A stretch of DNA of 64,000 nucleotides, taken from assembly GCF_013778325.1 (NCBI RefSeq), contig NZ_JACEIB010000006.1, positions 248,001 through 312,000 of the forward strand, read 5' to 3'. Of this stretch, positions 25,923-35,556 are shown in pieces. The position numbers and the translations under genes are program-made. The DNA is from Sphingomonas chungangi. Its GTDB lineage: Bacteria; Pseudomonadota; Alphaproteobacteria; Sphingomonadales; Sphingomonadaceae. A model generated the notes under the pieces. It was not told the origin of the DNA. It saw only the letters and a list, made by a program, of their open reading frames with translations, and ran no database searches. Position 1 is the stretch's first letter. The number at the start of each line of letters is the position of its first letter.

Positions 25923-27636
25923 GGCGCCCGTCTCATCTCTCCTGCCGGTCGATGACGATCCCGGTGCCTGCTCGGTGCCGCGGGGCGGTGGCTGGCGGCC
26001 GGGCGCGCGCTGGGCGGGTGAAGATCACGCCAAGGCGAGGGGGGGCGCCATGCAGGCGTCGTCGCTGCCGCGCCATCAGCAGCCCAGCATGCGCGAGCTC
26101 GGCCGACGATTCGAGGCCGCGCCGCCGCCTTTCCGAGGGACGCGGAGCGCGGAGGCCGGAGAGGGGCCTGCGCACGCCGTGACGGCGGCGTGGACGTGGG
26201 CGCGCCCGAGGATCCTGGTCGAGACGGTGGGCCAGCGCGAGATCGTGACGGCGGCCTGCCCGTCAGCGCGCGAGCTTGGGCTTGGCCCCGGCATGGTGGC
26301 AGCGCAGGCCCGCGCGCTGGTGCCCGGGCTTGACGTGCATCCTGCACAGCCCGAGCTCGATCGCGCTTTGCTCGACCGGCTGGCGCTCCACGCGGTGCGC
26401 GCATGGACGCCGACCGCTCAGGTGTCCGACTCTCAGGCCTTGTGGCTCGATCTCACCGGGACGACGCATCTGTTCGGTGGAGAGGAGGACTTCTGCCGGC
26501 GCCTGATCGGCTTTTGCAGACGGCTCGGCCTTACCGCGCGCGTCGCGATCGCGGGCACGGCGGGGGCGGCCCATGCGCTGGCACGCTTTGCGACACGGCC
26601 GGTCGTGATCGTGCCGCCGGGCGGCGAAGTCGCCGCGATCGCCCCGTTGCCGCTGGCCGCCTTGCGCCTCTCGCCCGAAGCGCTGCGGGCCGCTGCGCGC
26701 TTCGGCCTCGACAGTGTCGGCGACCTTCTCCCGATGCCGCGCGGCCCGCTTGCGCGCCGCCTCGGTATGGCGACGATCACGCGCCTCGACCAGGCGATCG
26801 GGCGGGCGGCGGAGCCGATCACCGGCGTCGTGCCGTTCGAGGCGCCGGTTGCCGAGCGGCGCCTGCTCGAACCGATCGGGACGGCGGACAGCATCGCGCT
26901 CGTGATCGGCGATCTGGTCGGTGATCTCATCGAGGCGCTGCGCGCCCGTGGTCTCGGCGCGCGCGCACTCGACCTGATGCTCCAGCGGGTCGACGGCACC
27001 GAGCAGCACGTGATCTTCGGCACGGCGCGCGCGACGCGCGATGCGCGCCATCTGATCCGGCTGCTTGGGCTTCGGGTCGATACGGTCGATCCGGGGCTCG
27101 GCATCGAGGTCATGCGGCTTACGGCGACGCGCGCCGATGCGCTCGACGCGGTCCCGCTCGCGGCGACCTTCGGCGGCGACGGGAAGCCGGATGACCTGGC
27201 GCCTCTGATCGACCAGCTCTCCGCCCGCATCGGCTCGGCCGCCCTGTTCAAGGTGGCGCCCGTCGAGAGCGATGTGCCCGAGCGCGCGGTCGCGCGTGTC
27301 GGGCCGCTGGAGAGCCCGACGGGATGGAGCCGATGGCGCCGTCCGGCCCGCCTGCTGCGCCGGCCAGAATTGCTCCACAACGTCGTCGCTCTGCTGCCCG
27401 ACGCGGCACCCCGCCGCTTCTCGTGGCGCGGCAAGGCCCATGTCATCGTCGCCGGCGACGGGCCGGAACGGGTCTTCGGCGAATGGTGGCGACGCGACGG
27501 CGAGGTCTGGGCGGTCCGCGATTACTACCAGATCGAGGACGCGGACGGCGGGCGCTACTGGATTTTCCGGCGGGGCGACGGCGTCGACGGCACGACCGGC
27601 GATCTGAGCTGGCACCTTCACGGGGTGTTCGGCTGA
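25840..27636 (+). CDS. imuB: ImuB, Y-family polymerase-like protein of the DnaE2 mutasome
   Basis: 598 residues. The N-terminus [20 protein letters not shown] and the palm-like [21 protein letters not shown] are ImuB hallmarks; the catalytic acids of true Y-family polymerases are not recognisable, as expected for this non-catalytic hub. It links the beta clamp, ImuA and DnaE2. An Ala/Gly/Pro/Arg-rich insertion of about 60 residues (around residues 40-95) separates the first strand from [13 protein letters not shown], so it is longer than average. The start at 25840 is the ATG overlapping imuA; the stop overlaps the dnaE2 start by one base. Confidence 0.9.
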   Translation: MTRVASLYLPQLAIERLARIERPHALPEAPVSSLLPVDDDPGACSVPRGGGWRPGARWAGEDHAKARGGAMQASSLPRHQQPSMRELGRRFEAAPPPFRGTRSAEAGEGPAHAVTAAWTWARPRILVETVGQREIVTAACPSARELGLGPGMVAAQARALVPGLDVHPAQPELDRALLDRLALHAVRAWTPTAQVSDSQALWLDLTGTTHLFGGEEDFCRRLIGFCRRLGLTARVAIAGTAGAAHALARFATRPVVIVPPGGEVAAIAPLPLAALRLSPEALRAAARFGLDSVGDLLPMPRGPLARRLGMATITRLDQAIGRAAEPITGVVPFEAPVAERRLLEPIGTADSIALVIGDLVGDLIEALRARGLGARALDLMLQRVDGTEQHVIFGTARATRDARHLIRLLGLRVDTVDPGLGIEVMRLTATRADALDAVPLAATFGGDGKPDDLAPLIDQLSARIGSAALFKVAPVESDVPERAVARVGPLESPTGWSRWRRPARLLRRPELLHNVVALLPDAAPRRFSWRGKAHVIVAGDGPERVFGEWWRRDGEVWAVRDYYQIEDADGGRYWIFRRGDGVDGTTGDLSWHLHGVFG

Positions 27637-30600
27637 TGGCCTATGTCGAGCTCGCCGTGACCAGCCATTTCAGCTTCCTGCGAGGCGCATCGTCGCCCGA
27701 GGAATTGTTCGCGGCAGCCGCGCTGCAGGGACACGGTGCACTGGCGGTCACTGACCTCGGCACGGTCGGCGGCATGGTGCGGGCCTGGGAAGCGCAGAAG
27801 GCGACCGGTGTCCGGTTGATCCCCGGCGCGCGCGTCGTCCTCGACGATAGCCGCAACCTGCTTCTCTATCCACAGGACCGCGCCGCCTGGTCGCGGCTGA
27901 CGCGCTTGCTGTCGATCGGCAAGAAACGCGCGGGCAAGGGCGGCTGCTGTCTCTCCTGGACGGATGTAGCCGACCATGCCGAGGGGCTGGTCGCGATCCT
28001 CGTGCCCGACGAGCTTTCTGATCTGTCCGGGCCGTTGCGCGACCTCGATGCGGTCTTTCACGATCGGGCCTATTGCGCGCTCGCCTTCCGCCGGCGTCCG
28101 GGCGACATCGACCGCCTGCACGCAATCGGATGGATCGCGGCCGAGGCGGGCGTCGCGACCGTCGCGATCGGCGACATCCTTTATCATAGCCCCGAAGCGC
28201 GCCTTCTCCAGGACGTCGTCACCGCCATCCGCGAGAAGACCACGATCGACGGGCTGGGTTTCCGCCGCGAACGCTTTGCCGATCGGCATCTGAAGCCACC
28301 CTCGGAGATGGAACGGCGCTTCGCGGCCTTTCCGCAGGCGATCGCCGCGAGCGCTGCGATTGCCGCGCGATGCCGGTTCGACCTTGGCGAGCTGAGCTAC
28401 CAATATCCACATGAAGAGGTGATCGAGGGCCTGACCGCGCAGGAAGCGCTGGCGAAGCTCGCCGGCGAGGCGGTCGAGCACATGTTCCCGGACGGTGTGC
28501 CGGACGCCTATCGCAACCAGATCGCGCACGAACTGCGCCTCATCGGCGAGCTTGGCTACGCGCCGTATTTCCTGACCGTTCATGCGATCGTCGCGGAGAG
28601 CCGCAGGCGGGGCATCCTCTGCCAGGGTCGCGGCTCGGCGGCGAACAGCTGCGTGTGCTTCGTGCTCGGCGTGACCTCGATCGACCCGATCAGGCACGAG
28701 CTCCTGTTCGAGCGGTTCGTCTCGGGCGAGCGGCGCGAGCCGCCCGACATCGACGTCGATTTCGAGCATGAGCGCCGCGAGGAGATCATCCAGTGGATTT
28801 ACGACCATTATGGCCGTGACCGCTCCGCGCTGACCGCCGTCATCACCCGTTATCGCGCGCGCGGCGCGGTCGCCGATGTCGGCAAGGCGCTCGGCCTGCC
28901 GCGCGATCTCACCAAGGCGCTCGCCGGGCTCGTCTGGGGCTGGTCGGAAGATGGCGTCGGGCAGAAGGAGGTCGAGCAGCTCAATCTCAACCTGTCGGAC
29001 CGCCGGTTGCGCCTGACGCTTGAGCTCGCGCGCAAGCTCATCGGCGTGCCGCGTCACGCATCGCAGCATCCCGGCGGCTTCGTGCTGACCCAGGCCCGGC
29101 TCGACGATCTCGTGCCGATCGAGCCCGCGCGCATGGCCGATCGTCAGATCATAGAGTGGGACAAGGACGATATCGACGCGCTCAAGTTCATGAAGGTCGA
29201 CGTGCTGGGCCTCGGCATCCTCGGCTGCATGAACCGCGCCTTCAACATGCTCGACGAGGTGAAGGGCGTACGGATCGGCATGGCCGATCTCCAGGACGAC
29301 GATCCTCAGGTCTATGCGATGATCCAGAAGGCCGACACGCTCGGTACCTTCCAGATCGAGAGCCGCGCGCAGATGTCGATGCTGCCGCGCATGAAGCCAA
29401 GGCGCTTCTACGATCTGGTCATCCAGGTCGCGATCGTGCGACCAGGCCCCATACAAGGCGACATGGTCCACCCCTATCTGCGGCGGCGCGAGGGGCTGGA
29501 GGCACCGGAATATCCCAAGCCCGAACTGCGCGCCGTGCTCGAAAAGACCCTGGGCGTGCCCCTCTTCCAGGAACAGGCGATGAAGGTCGCGATCGTCGGC
29601 GCAGGCTTCACGCCGGCCGAGGCCGACCAGCTCCGCCGCGCCATGGCGACATTCAAGATGACCGGCGGGGTCAGCCACTTCTACGACAAGCTGGTCGAGG
29701 GCATGGTGTCACGCGGCTATCCCCGCGATTTCGCGGAACGGACGTTCAAGCAGATCGAGGGTTTCGGGTCCTATGGCTTTCCCGAAAGCCATGCGGCGAG
29801 CTTCGCCAAGATCGCCTACGCCAGCTCCTGGATGAAGCACCATCATCCCGACATCTATTGCGCGTCGCTGTTGAACGCGCAGCCGATGGGTTTCTATGCA
29901 CCCGACCAGATCGTTCGCGATGCGCGCAACCACGGCGTCGAGGTCCGCCCGGTCTGCATCAACGCCAGTCGCTGGGATTGCACGCTCGAGCCTGCAAATG
30001 GTCGCTTTCATGCCGTACGGCTCGGCTTCCGGCAGGTGGTCGGGCTCGCCAATATCCATGGCGGCGCGATCGCTGCGGCGCGGGGCGAGGCGCCTTATGT
30101 CTCGGTCGAGGATGTCTGGCGGCGCGCCGGCACGCCGCGCGCCGCGATCGAGCGGCTGGCCGAGGCCGACGCCTTCCACGCGCTCGCGCATGACCGGCGC
30201 CAGGGGCTGTGGAAGGTGAGGGGGCTCGGCGAAGTACCGCTGCCGCTGTTCGCGGCCGCCGACCGGCGCGAGGAGAGCTTCAGCCCGGAAGGCTGCGAGC
30301 CCCTGGTCGCGCTGAGGCCGATGACCGGCGGGCGCGAGGTGGTCGAGGATTATCGGTCGACCCAGCTGTCGCTGCGCGCCCAGCCCATCGCCTTCTTGCG
30401 CGACGAACTGGCGCGGCGCGGCATCCGCAGATGTGCTGACCTCGCCGACATCCGCGACGGACGCCATGTCGAGGTCGCCGGCATCATCCTCGTTCGCCAG
30501 AAGCCCGGCTCGGCCAAAGGCGTGCTCTTCATCACCATCGAGGACGAGACCGGCATCGCCAACGGCATCCTCTGGCCCGACCGCTTCGAGGCGCAGCGCC

Positions 30601-30893
30601 GCACGGTGATGACCGCGGCGATGATCGGGATGCGGGGGCGCGTGCAGAAGGAGGGCGAGGTCATCCACGTCATCTGCGACCGCATCATGGACTATACCGA
30701 GCTGTTGGGGTCGGTCGGGCACATGGACTTCCCGCACCGAACCGGACGGGGCGATGGCGCGAAGGCCAGCATTGGTCCCGATCCGCGCGACCCGACCTGG
30801 AAGCCCGCCGCCAAGGACGGATATTACCCGCCCTTCGACGGGGGCGCCGATCCGGAAAGCGTGGTGAGGGTCAAGACGCGTGACTTTCGATGA
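27636..30893 (+). CDS. dnaE2: Error-prone DNA polymerase DnaE2
   Basis: C-family polymerase of 1,085 residues that performs translesion synthesis after DNA damage. The PHP domain is at the N-terminus ([20 protein letters not shown]). The palm acids are visible in [16 protein letters not shown] (about residues 367-382), and [10 protein letters not shown] follows further on. The finger/HhH region includes AFTPAE-like [20 protein letters not shown] and [17 protein letters not shown]-terminal OB fold ([15 protein letters not shown]) precedes the tail. It is translationally coupled to imuB (TGATG) and to the next small gene. Confidence 0.95.
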   Translation: MAYVELAVTSHFSFLRGASSPEELFAAAALQGHGALAVTDLGTVGGMVRAWEAQKATGVRLIPGARVVLDDSRNLLLYPQDRAAWSRLTRLLSIGKKRAGKGGCCLSWTDVADHAEGLVAILVPDELSDLSGPLRDLDAVFHDRAYCALAFRRRPGDIDRLHAIGWIAAEAGVATVAIGDILYHSPEARLLQDVVTAIREKTTIDGLGFRRERFADRHLKPPSEMERRFAAFPQAIAASAAIAARCRFDLGELSYQYPHEEVIEGLTAQEALAKLAGEAVEHMFPDGVPDAYRNQIAHELRLIGELGYAPYFLTVHAIVAESRRRGILCQGRGSAANSCVCFVLGVTSIDPIRHELLFERFVSGERREPPDIDVDFEHERREEIIQWIYDHYGRDRSALTAVITRYRARGAVADVGKALGLPRDLTKALAGLVWGWSEDGVGQKEVEQLNLNLSDRRLRLTLELARKLIGVPRHASQHPGGFVLTQARLDDLVPIEPARMADRQIIEWDKDDIDALKFMKVDVLGLGILGCMNRAFNMLDEVKGVRIGMADLQDDDPQVYAMIQKADTLGTFQIESRAQMSMLPRMKPRRFYDLVIQVAIVRPGPIQGDMVHPYLRRREGLEAPEYPKPELRAVLEKTLGVPLFQEQAMKVAIVGAGFTPAEADQLRRAMATFKMTGGVSHFYDKLVEGMVSRGYPRDFAERTFKQIEGFGSYGFPESHAASFAKIAYASSWMKHHHPDIYCASLLNAQPMGFYAPDQIVRDARNHGVEVRPVCINASRWDCTLEPANGRFHAVRLGFRQVVGLANIHGGAIAAARGEAPYVSVEDVWRRAGTPRAAIERLAEADAFHALAHDRRQGLWKVRGLGEVPLPLFAAADRREESFSPEGCEPLVALRPMTGGREVVEDYRSTQLSLRAQPIAFLRDELARRGIRRCADLADIRDGRHVEVAGIILVRQKPGSAKGVLFITIEDETGIANGILWPDRFEAQRRTVMTAAMIGMRGRVQKEGEVIHVICDRIMDYTELLGSVGHMDFPHRTGRGDGAKASIGPDPRDPTWKPAAKDGYYPPFDGGADPESVVRVKTRDFR

Positions 30894-31204
30894 GCACGTC
30901 CCTCTCGCGCCACCAGCGCATTGTCGTCGATCTGTCGATCCGCATCCTGCGCGCCGCGATGGTGAAGTCGAGCCACGCGCGGGTCGACACGATCGAGGTG
31001 CGCCTCGCGCTGCGCTGCCTGCTCGGCCATTGCCCCGATCGCTGGCCGCTCGAACTCTATTGGGACGCGGCGAGCGGCACCAACGATATCGGGCGGGCGC
31101 AAGGCTGCACCGCCGCCTTCAACGGCATCGTTCGCCAGCTTCGTCTGGCCGGCGTTCACGCCGACGCGACGGCGGAGGCTGTTCCGCCGCCGCGAACGAG
31201 CTAG
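30890..31204 (+). CDS. Conserved hypothetical protein downstream of dnaE2
   Basis: 104 residues with a helical N-terminal half ([20 protein letters not shown]) and two cysteines around [22 protein letters not shown] overlap with dnaE2 makes it the fourth gene of the SOS operon. I recognise no domain. The tight coupling suggests a role in the DnaE2 mutagenesis response, which is inference from context. Confidence 0.7.
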   Translation: MSTSLSRHQRIVVDLSIRILRAAMVKSSHARVDTIEVRLALRCLLGHCPDRWPLELYWDAASGTNDIGRAQGCTAAFNGIVRQLRLAGVHADATAEAVPPPRTS

Positions 31205-31216
31205 ATTGCGAGCATC

Positions 31217-31309
31217 ATGTTGCGCCTTCACACCGTCCAGGCTGACATCGCCGACGTCGCCCGGCATTTCGATGCTAAGGTGTCGCTGCATAACGCGGCC
31301 GCACCATGA
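31217..31309 (+). pseudogene. Possible remnant of an SOS response-associated peptidase (YedK/HMCES-like)
   Basis: A 30-codon frame reads LHTVQADIADVARHFDAKVS, which resembles the N-terminus of SRAP proteins (M-C-N-L-Y...V..VA.HF). The second-position Cys is missing because the start reads ATG TTG CGC, and the frame stops after 30 codons. SRAP genes often follow imuB-dnaE2 in sphingomonads. A short unrelated frame is equally possible, and the rest of 31310-31426 holds nothing recognisable. Confidence 0.3.
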
Positions 31310-31426
31310 ACCGGACGGCCACGCGCTCGTTGATCCGCTGAGCCGATGGAAGACGATATCCGTCTCGGATCCTACCGCGGTCACGTTAAGTGGACCAACA
31401 GGGCACGGGAGTGAGAGGAGCGAGAC

Positions 31427-31663
31427 ATGTGGAAGACGATGCTGGCGCTTTCGGCGCTGGGTGGCTTCGGTCCGGAGGCACTCGCCCAAGGGGCCCCGCC
31501 CGTGGCCATGGATCATCAGAAGGTCGCCGTCCAAACGACGACGCACAACGATGGCAAGCAACATAAACAGGTAACGCACTACACGCATCGAACGATCGTG
31601 AAGACGCCGCATGGTACGTTGGTGCACACGAAAACGACCACGACCACGACTAATCCACAATGA
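31427..31663 (+). CDS. Small secreted Thr/His-rich protein
   Basis: 78 residues with a signal peptide (MWKTMLALSALGGFGPEALA, likely cleaved after Ala-Gln) and a mature part rich in Thr and His (QKVAVQTTTHNDGKQHKQ, HYTHRT, TKTTTTTTN). It is probably periplasmic; the His pattern could bind metal, but no family is recognised. GAGAGGAGCGAG precedes the ATG. The next 281 bp (31664-31944) hold no supportable gene. Confidence 0.65.
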   Translation: MWKTMLALSALGGFGPEALAQGAPPVAMDHQKVAVQTTTHNDGKQHKQVTHYTHRTIVKTPHGTLVHTKTTTTTTNPQ

Positions 31664-31944
31664 AGCCTTGGGCGCTGACGGAGATGCCGGCGACCGACTT
31701 CGCGCGCCTAACGGGCGCACCTTACGCCATCACGATGTGAGCGCCGACAAAGTAAGGGGTGGTCGCTGTTGCCGCTGAGGCGCGATCGTGCACTTCGCGA
31801 ACCAGGCAATGTTCGAACTCGATCTGGGGTCTGTAGGCCTAAAGCGGCGCCGAAGTCTCCTTCGTGCCCGCCCCTTGATGTGATCATGGATGCGGTGGCG
31901 GAAATCTCACTGACATCGATCAGCGCCGGCCGCCTTCGGTCGGT

Positions 31945-32532
31945 TCAATCGATCCGGTAGTCGATCGGTTTGAAGCTGCCGCCGTTGGAGGCATAGGCCG
32001 AGCAGGCGGTGAGGCCAATGATCAGGTCCATCTCGGCCCTAAATGCTATATGGTCGCCGGGCTTGCTCAGCGGCGGTTCGACCCTAAGCTTTCCCGTAGC
32101 ATCGTCGACCGGCACGTTCATGAAGCAGTTGAAGGCGACCGGGATGCGGTCGGACCCGATGCCATAAGGCTTCAGTGCCTCGGCCAAATTGCCGAAACAT
32201 CCTCGATGCACCGGCTTGTCTGGATAGAAATGAAGGAAGGTATCCGTCGAGCAGGGGGTCAGCAGGAAGTCGTGGCAGCCGACCGTGTCCTCGATGATCG
32301 TCAGCATCTTTCTGGACCGATTGGAAAAGAGTGCGTTGCCGGTCGTAAGGCGGATGCTTTCCGCATAGTCGATCGTGCGGCCCGACGAGATGACCTCGTC
32401 GACATCGTCGGCGCTAAACGCCAGCAGGTCCGCGACCTGCGCGCCTTCGGGATCGATAACGGTGAGCGTCGCGCCCGCCGGCACACGGAACGCCGTGCCG
32501 CTCCTGGGCGGGATCCTCTCCACGTCTATCAC
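31945..32532 (-). CDS. DUF1989 (urea carboxylase-associated) family protein
   Basis: 195 residues. DUF1989 hallmarks are AFRVPAGATLTVIDPEGAQVADL at the N-terminus, HDFLLTPCSTDTF in the middle and NCFMNVPVDDATGKL further on; the Cys/His positions are those expected to bind metal. In other bacteria, DUF1989 pairs act as carboxyguanidine deiminase in guanidine breakdown. I take the GTG at 32532 as start: GGAGA lies upstream and the codon overlaps the previous stop (GTGA), coupling it to the YqcI/YcgG gene. Only one DUF1989 copy is present, and no urea or guanidine carboxylase is visible. Confidence 0.85.
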   Translation of the reverse strand: MIDVERIPPRSGTAFRVPAGATLTVIDPEGAQVADLLAFSADDVDEVISSGRTIDYAESIRLTTGNALFSNRSRKMLTIIEDTVGCHDFLLTPCSTDTFLHFYPDKPVHRGCFGNLAEALKPYGIGSDRIPVAFNCFMNVPVDDATGKLRVEPPLSKPGDHIAFRAEMDLIIGLTACSAYASNGGSFKPIDYRID

Positions 32533-33236
32533 GCATCGTCTCCCGAATAGCTGAAGGGGCACCGCCAACCGTCCTCAACGCTTCGGCCACTATATTGGCG
32601 CGCCTCGCTCGCCTCGCCGTGGCGGGCGAGCATCGGGTTGCGTGATCCCGCGAGAGCCTCGTCGCGCGTCATAATCTTCTCCCGCATCCCCTCGTATTTT
32701 CCCATCTCGCGCAGGCGCTCGAACTGGTCATGCAGGTTGAACACCATCGTGGGTCTGTCGAAACGGCGGGCTGGACGGCTCGCATGCGGATGGAGACCGA
32801 CGACGAAGAAGGCCTCGCCGCCGAAGCTGAGCGAAAAGTGCGGACTGTCGGGATTGGAGCTCACGCGGTCGTCGTAGGACTGGCCACGCCATACATCCTT
32901 GTCGGACAGCGACTGGACACGTTCCCACAAGGCAGTTTCGAACGCCTTTTCGGACAGGTCCTCGGGCCCTTCGAAGACCATCGCAAGGCTTCGGAAGAGG
33001 CCAGGATCGTCGCGATAGGCCTGTGCGAAGCGCAGGAGTTCATCATGGATGCGCACGTCGTCCCAAGCGCTGGTGACGTCACGACAGCCGATGACGTCGA
33101 GCGTGCCCTTCGCCAGCGCCGACTTGGCGCCGACGCACGGAAACGCCGGATCGGTGACGTAGGTCTTGAGCGCCTTTTCAAGCGCATCCTGCGTGGCTGG
33201 ACGCCATGGAAAGAGCGGCTTTCGATATTGGACCAT
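32529..33236 (-). CDS. YqcI/YcgG family heme-oxygenase-like protein
   Basis: 235 residues. Family signatures are FPCVGAKSALAKG (32-44), FFVVGLHPHASRPARRF (143-159, with the candidate heme-ligand/Arg cluster), VFNLHDQFERLRE and the C-terminal CPFSY. Characterised members (GntA, DcsA) are heme enzymes that N-hydroxylate arginine-type guanidino compounds. It is the first gene of a two-gene operon with a DUF1989 protein, which suggests joint processing of a guanidino or urea-like compound. The substrate is unknown. Confidence 0.85.
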   Translation of the reverse strand: MVQYRKPLFPWRPATQDALEKALKTYVTDPAFPCVGAKSALAKGTLDVIGCRDVTSAWDDVRIHDELLRFAQAYRDDPGLFRSLAMVFEGPEDLSEKAFETALWERVQSLSDKDVWRGQSYDDRVSSNPDSPHFSLSFGGEAFFVVGLHPHASRPARRFDRPTMVFNLHDQFERLREMGKYEGMREKIMTRDEALAGSRNPMLARHGEASEARQYSGRSVEDGWRCPFSYSGDDA

Positions 33237-33516
33237 GCTCAGAAAGACGGTTCGACTGCACGACCGTTCCGGTCGGACAGTGATTACTAACTTCGATCAG
33301 CACGATTCCCGTCGCTTGGACAATAGCGGTTTAGCTTCCTTCGACACACTGCTGCGGGCAGGCCGTGCGGCAGCGATCAGGCCGCTCCCGATCGGCTCCG
33401 CGGCGTCCAGGGGGCATCGCGATTGCGATGCCGTAAGGACCGTCTAGGAGCACGATACCGTCTTTGGTTCCGGCGATTCCGCCGTCTTCGAATCGGCCAG
33501 ATGCCCAAAATGTTCG

Positions 33517-33783
33517 TCACCTATCCGCGAATTTCTTCTTGATCGGCTCCGATGCGCGGACCGCAGCAATGGGCTTCAGGTAGAGTTGGGTCGGATCGAA
33601 CTGACCGATCTGGTTGAGTTGACTGCGATCCTGGATTTCAAGGCGTGAAGGACCGGAGAACGCAATGCTTGCCTTCCCGAAGTGATCAGCACCCTCTCGA
33701 CGTGAATGCTGGTGAGACCCGTGATATCGGAAAGAACGGTCTGGGTGATGGACAAGTCGTATGGCCACCGTTCCGTTTTGCAA
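33517..33783 (-). pseudogene. Crp/Fnr-family regulator remnant (C-terminal HTH, frameshifted)
   Basis: On the minus strand one frame from about 33780 reads WPYDLSITQTVLSDITGLTS and IHVERVL, the Crp-type helix-turn-helix. After a frameshift near 33690 another frame continues FSGPSRLEIQDRSQLNQIGQ then FDPTQLYLKP and stops at 33517. The tail closely parallels those of the Crp/Fnr genes at 58.0 kb and 60.4 kb (LEQIGQFDPTHLYLEN, LAEIGQFDAENT). The cyclic-nucleotide-type sensor domain is missing. The gap 33237-33516 holds nothing else recognisable. Confidence 0.75.
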
Positions 33784-33806
33784 GAAGATCCAAGCCGCCC
33801 ATGGAA

Positions 33807-34328
33807 TTATTGAGGCGTGTTTTCGTCTGTGCCGGGCTGCTCGAGCATCACGAGGTGGGACGAGACGATCGGAACCATCGCAGCCGCAACCTGCCTGATG
33901 ATGGGGTCGTTGCCCGACCTGGCATAGCCCTGCATTACCGCCAAGGCGGCGTGATGGGCGAGCATCTGCTGCTTCCGGTAGGTCCGGTCGAAGTCCGGAC
34001 CGCGCTGGCTCTGGAGCGCTGCCAGGAACATCGACTGGTCACCGCTGAGACCCGGCTTCGGCTGGTCGAGACCGGCCTTCGCCACCGCCTGCCTGAGGGC
34101 CGCGCTGGTCTGCTGATGCGCCTGGATCATCGCCTGCGCAAAGCTCCGTGTCTCCTGATCTTGGCTCTGCGCAAGTGCAGTGGTCGCCTCCATGATCTCG
34201 AACGTGTCCGTCTGGGCGGCCGCCTGGACGAAGTCACGCGTCTGACGCGAACCTTGTTGCTGGGCGATCCCGGCCGTCGAGAGAATGGCTGCTGCGACAA
34301 TCGTGGCCGCCGGTGCAAGTCTCCTCAT
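33807..34328 (-). CDS. Secreted DUF4142 protein
   Basis: 173 residues with a signal peptide (RRLAPAATIVAAAILSTAGIA) and a DUF4142 ferritin-like helical domain: RDFVQAAAQTDTFEIMEATT, SFAQAMIQAHQQTSAALR, and ML AHHAALAVMQGYA. Likely periplasmic. The start at 34328 overlaps the stop of the SDR gene (ATGA), so the two are co-translated; the much longer open frame upstream is a shadow of that gene. DUF4142 proteins are common in stress-induced sets; their activity is unknown. Confidence 0.85.
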   Translation of the reverse strand: MRRLAPAATIVAAAILSTAGIAQQQGSRQTRDFVQAAAQTDTFEIMEATTALAQSQDQETRSFAQAMIQAHQQTSAALRQAVAKAGLDQPKPGLSGDQSMFLAALQSQRGPDFDRTYRKQQMLAHHAALAVMQGYARSGNDPIIRQVAAAMVPIVSSHLVMLEQPGTDENTPQ

Positions 34329-35317
34329 GGCTGGCCCTGTCCACCGCCAGCGCCGTAGATGTTGCCGGTCGTGTAGCTTCCATCGTCCTCGGCGAGGCGG
34401 ACGAAGACCCCTGCGAGTTCTGCCGGCTGGCCGGGCCTGCCGAGCGCGGCGGTCGCACCGAACGTCACGAGCTTGCCCTGGGACGCGCCGCCGGAGACCT
34501 GCAACGGTGTCCAGATCGGGCCCGGCGCGACGCCGTTGACGCGAATGCCCTTGGGGCCGAGCTGCTTCGCGAGGCTCTTCACGTAGTTCATCGTCGCCGC
34601 CTTTGTCTGGGCGTAGACGTAGAGGTCGGGGTCGGGATTGTAGGCCTGTTCGGACGTCGTGCCGATGATCGCCGACCCGGGCCCCAGGTGGGGAAGGGCG
34701 GCGCGGATGATCCAGAAGGGCGCGTAGATGTTGGTCTTCATCGTCCGGTCGAACTCGTCGTCGCTGACGTCGAGGATCGAGGGGATGGACTGCTGTCGCG
34801 CGGCATTGCACACGACGATGTCGAGTCCACCGAGCGCGCTGACGGCCTGCTCGACAAGCTGCCGGCAGAAATCGGGGCTGCGGATGTCGCCCGGTATCGA
34901 CACGCCCTTGCGACCCGCCTGCCGGATGAGGTCGATCACCTCGCGGGCGTCCGGCGCCTCTTCGGGCAGGTGGTTGATGACGACGTCGGCACCCTCGCGC
35001 GCGAAGGCGATCGCGGCGCCGCGGCCCATGCCGCTGTCGCCGCCCGTAATCAACGCCTTGCGACCCGTCAGGCGACCGGAGCCGATGTAGCTGGTCTCAC
35101 CGTGATCAGGCCGTGGGTCCATCTGGCCTGCAAGACCGGGCCAGGGCTGTGACTGCGGCTTGAAGGGCGGCTTGGGATATTTGGTTGTCGGGTCCTGCTT
35201 GCCGCCGCGCGGGCGGTTCTCCGCAACCGCTCTCGCCGCCGCAGGAGCCGAGACGGCCGCCGCCGCTGCTCCAAGTGTCGCAACCGTCATCGCCTGTCGG
35301 CGCGTCGTGCTGTCCAT
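34325..35317 (-). CDS. YghA-like short-chain dehydrogenase with Tat signal
   Basis: 330 residues. A twin-arginine signal (STTRRQAMTVATLGAAAAAV, ending AARA) precedes the YghA-type leader DPTTKYPKPPF...GQMDPRPDHGE. The SDR core has TGGDSGMGRGAAIAFAREGA (cofactor), CNAARQQ (NNAG equivalent), active-site Ser in GTTSEQAY and Tyr-x3-Lys in YVYAQTKAA. Tat export of a folded nucleotide-binding SDR is unusual. The start at 35317 keeps the Tat motif near the N-terminus. Transcription is likely from the stress promoter at 35378-35402; it overlaps DUF4142 by ATGA. Confidence 0.88.
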   Translation of the reverse strand: MDSTTRRQAMTVATLGAAAAAVSAPAAARAVAENRPRGGKQDPTTKYPKPPFKPQSQPWPGLAGQMDPRPDHGETSYIGSGRLTGRKALITGGDSGMGRGAAIAFAREGADVVINHLPEEAPDAREVIDLIRQAGRKGVSIPGDIRSPDFCRQLVEQAVSALGGLDIVVCNAARQQSIPSILDVSDDEFDRTMKTNIYAPFWIIRAALPHLGPGSAIIGTTSEQAYNPDPDLYVYAQTKAATMNYVKSLAKQLGPKGIRVNGVAPGPIWTPLQVSGGASQGKLVTFGATAALGRPGQPAELAGVFVRLAEDDGSYTTGNIYGAGGGQGQP

Positions 35318-35377
35318 AGCCACCTCTGCCCGAGATCTGAGCGCGTCCGCATTGACGTCGCTGTCCACCCTTCACCG

Positions 35378-35402
35378 AACACATTTGGAAGCGGGCCGTT
35401 CC
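35378..35402 (-). promoter_or_regulatory. EcfG-type general stress promoter
   Basis: Minus strand GGAAC-N16-TGTT, close to the alphaproteobacterial EcfG consensus GGAAC-N16/17-CGTT (one base off in the -10). It lies about 60 bp upstream of the Tat-SDR start and 100 bp from a second such promoter facing the other way. Confidence 0.6.
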
Positions 35403-35503
35403 CGGAAGGCTTTGCCCACTAACCCAGATTAAGATCTTGTTTTTCCGTACTAAGTTTTGCGCGCTCGCACGAAGTTAGGCCGTGTCGAACGGAGGTGGCG
35501 ACC

Positions 35504-35529
35504 GGAACGCTCTGTTGCCGTCGGCCGTT
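35504..35529 (+). promoter_or_regulatory. EcfG-type general stress promoter
   Basis: GGAAC-N17-CGTT, an exact match to the general stress sigma factor consensus, 28 bp before the start codon of the SRPBCC gene and its downstream alcohol dehydrogenase and SDR genes. Confidence 0.75.
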
Positions 35530-35556
35530 AGAGAGGTTCGATTTCCGGAGGACAAC

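Noticed and set aside
27618-29678. Long antisense frame inside dnaE2
   Set aside because: Mirror of a real gene on the other strand; no start signal and composition of a shadow frame.
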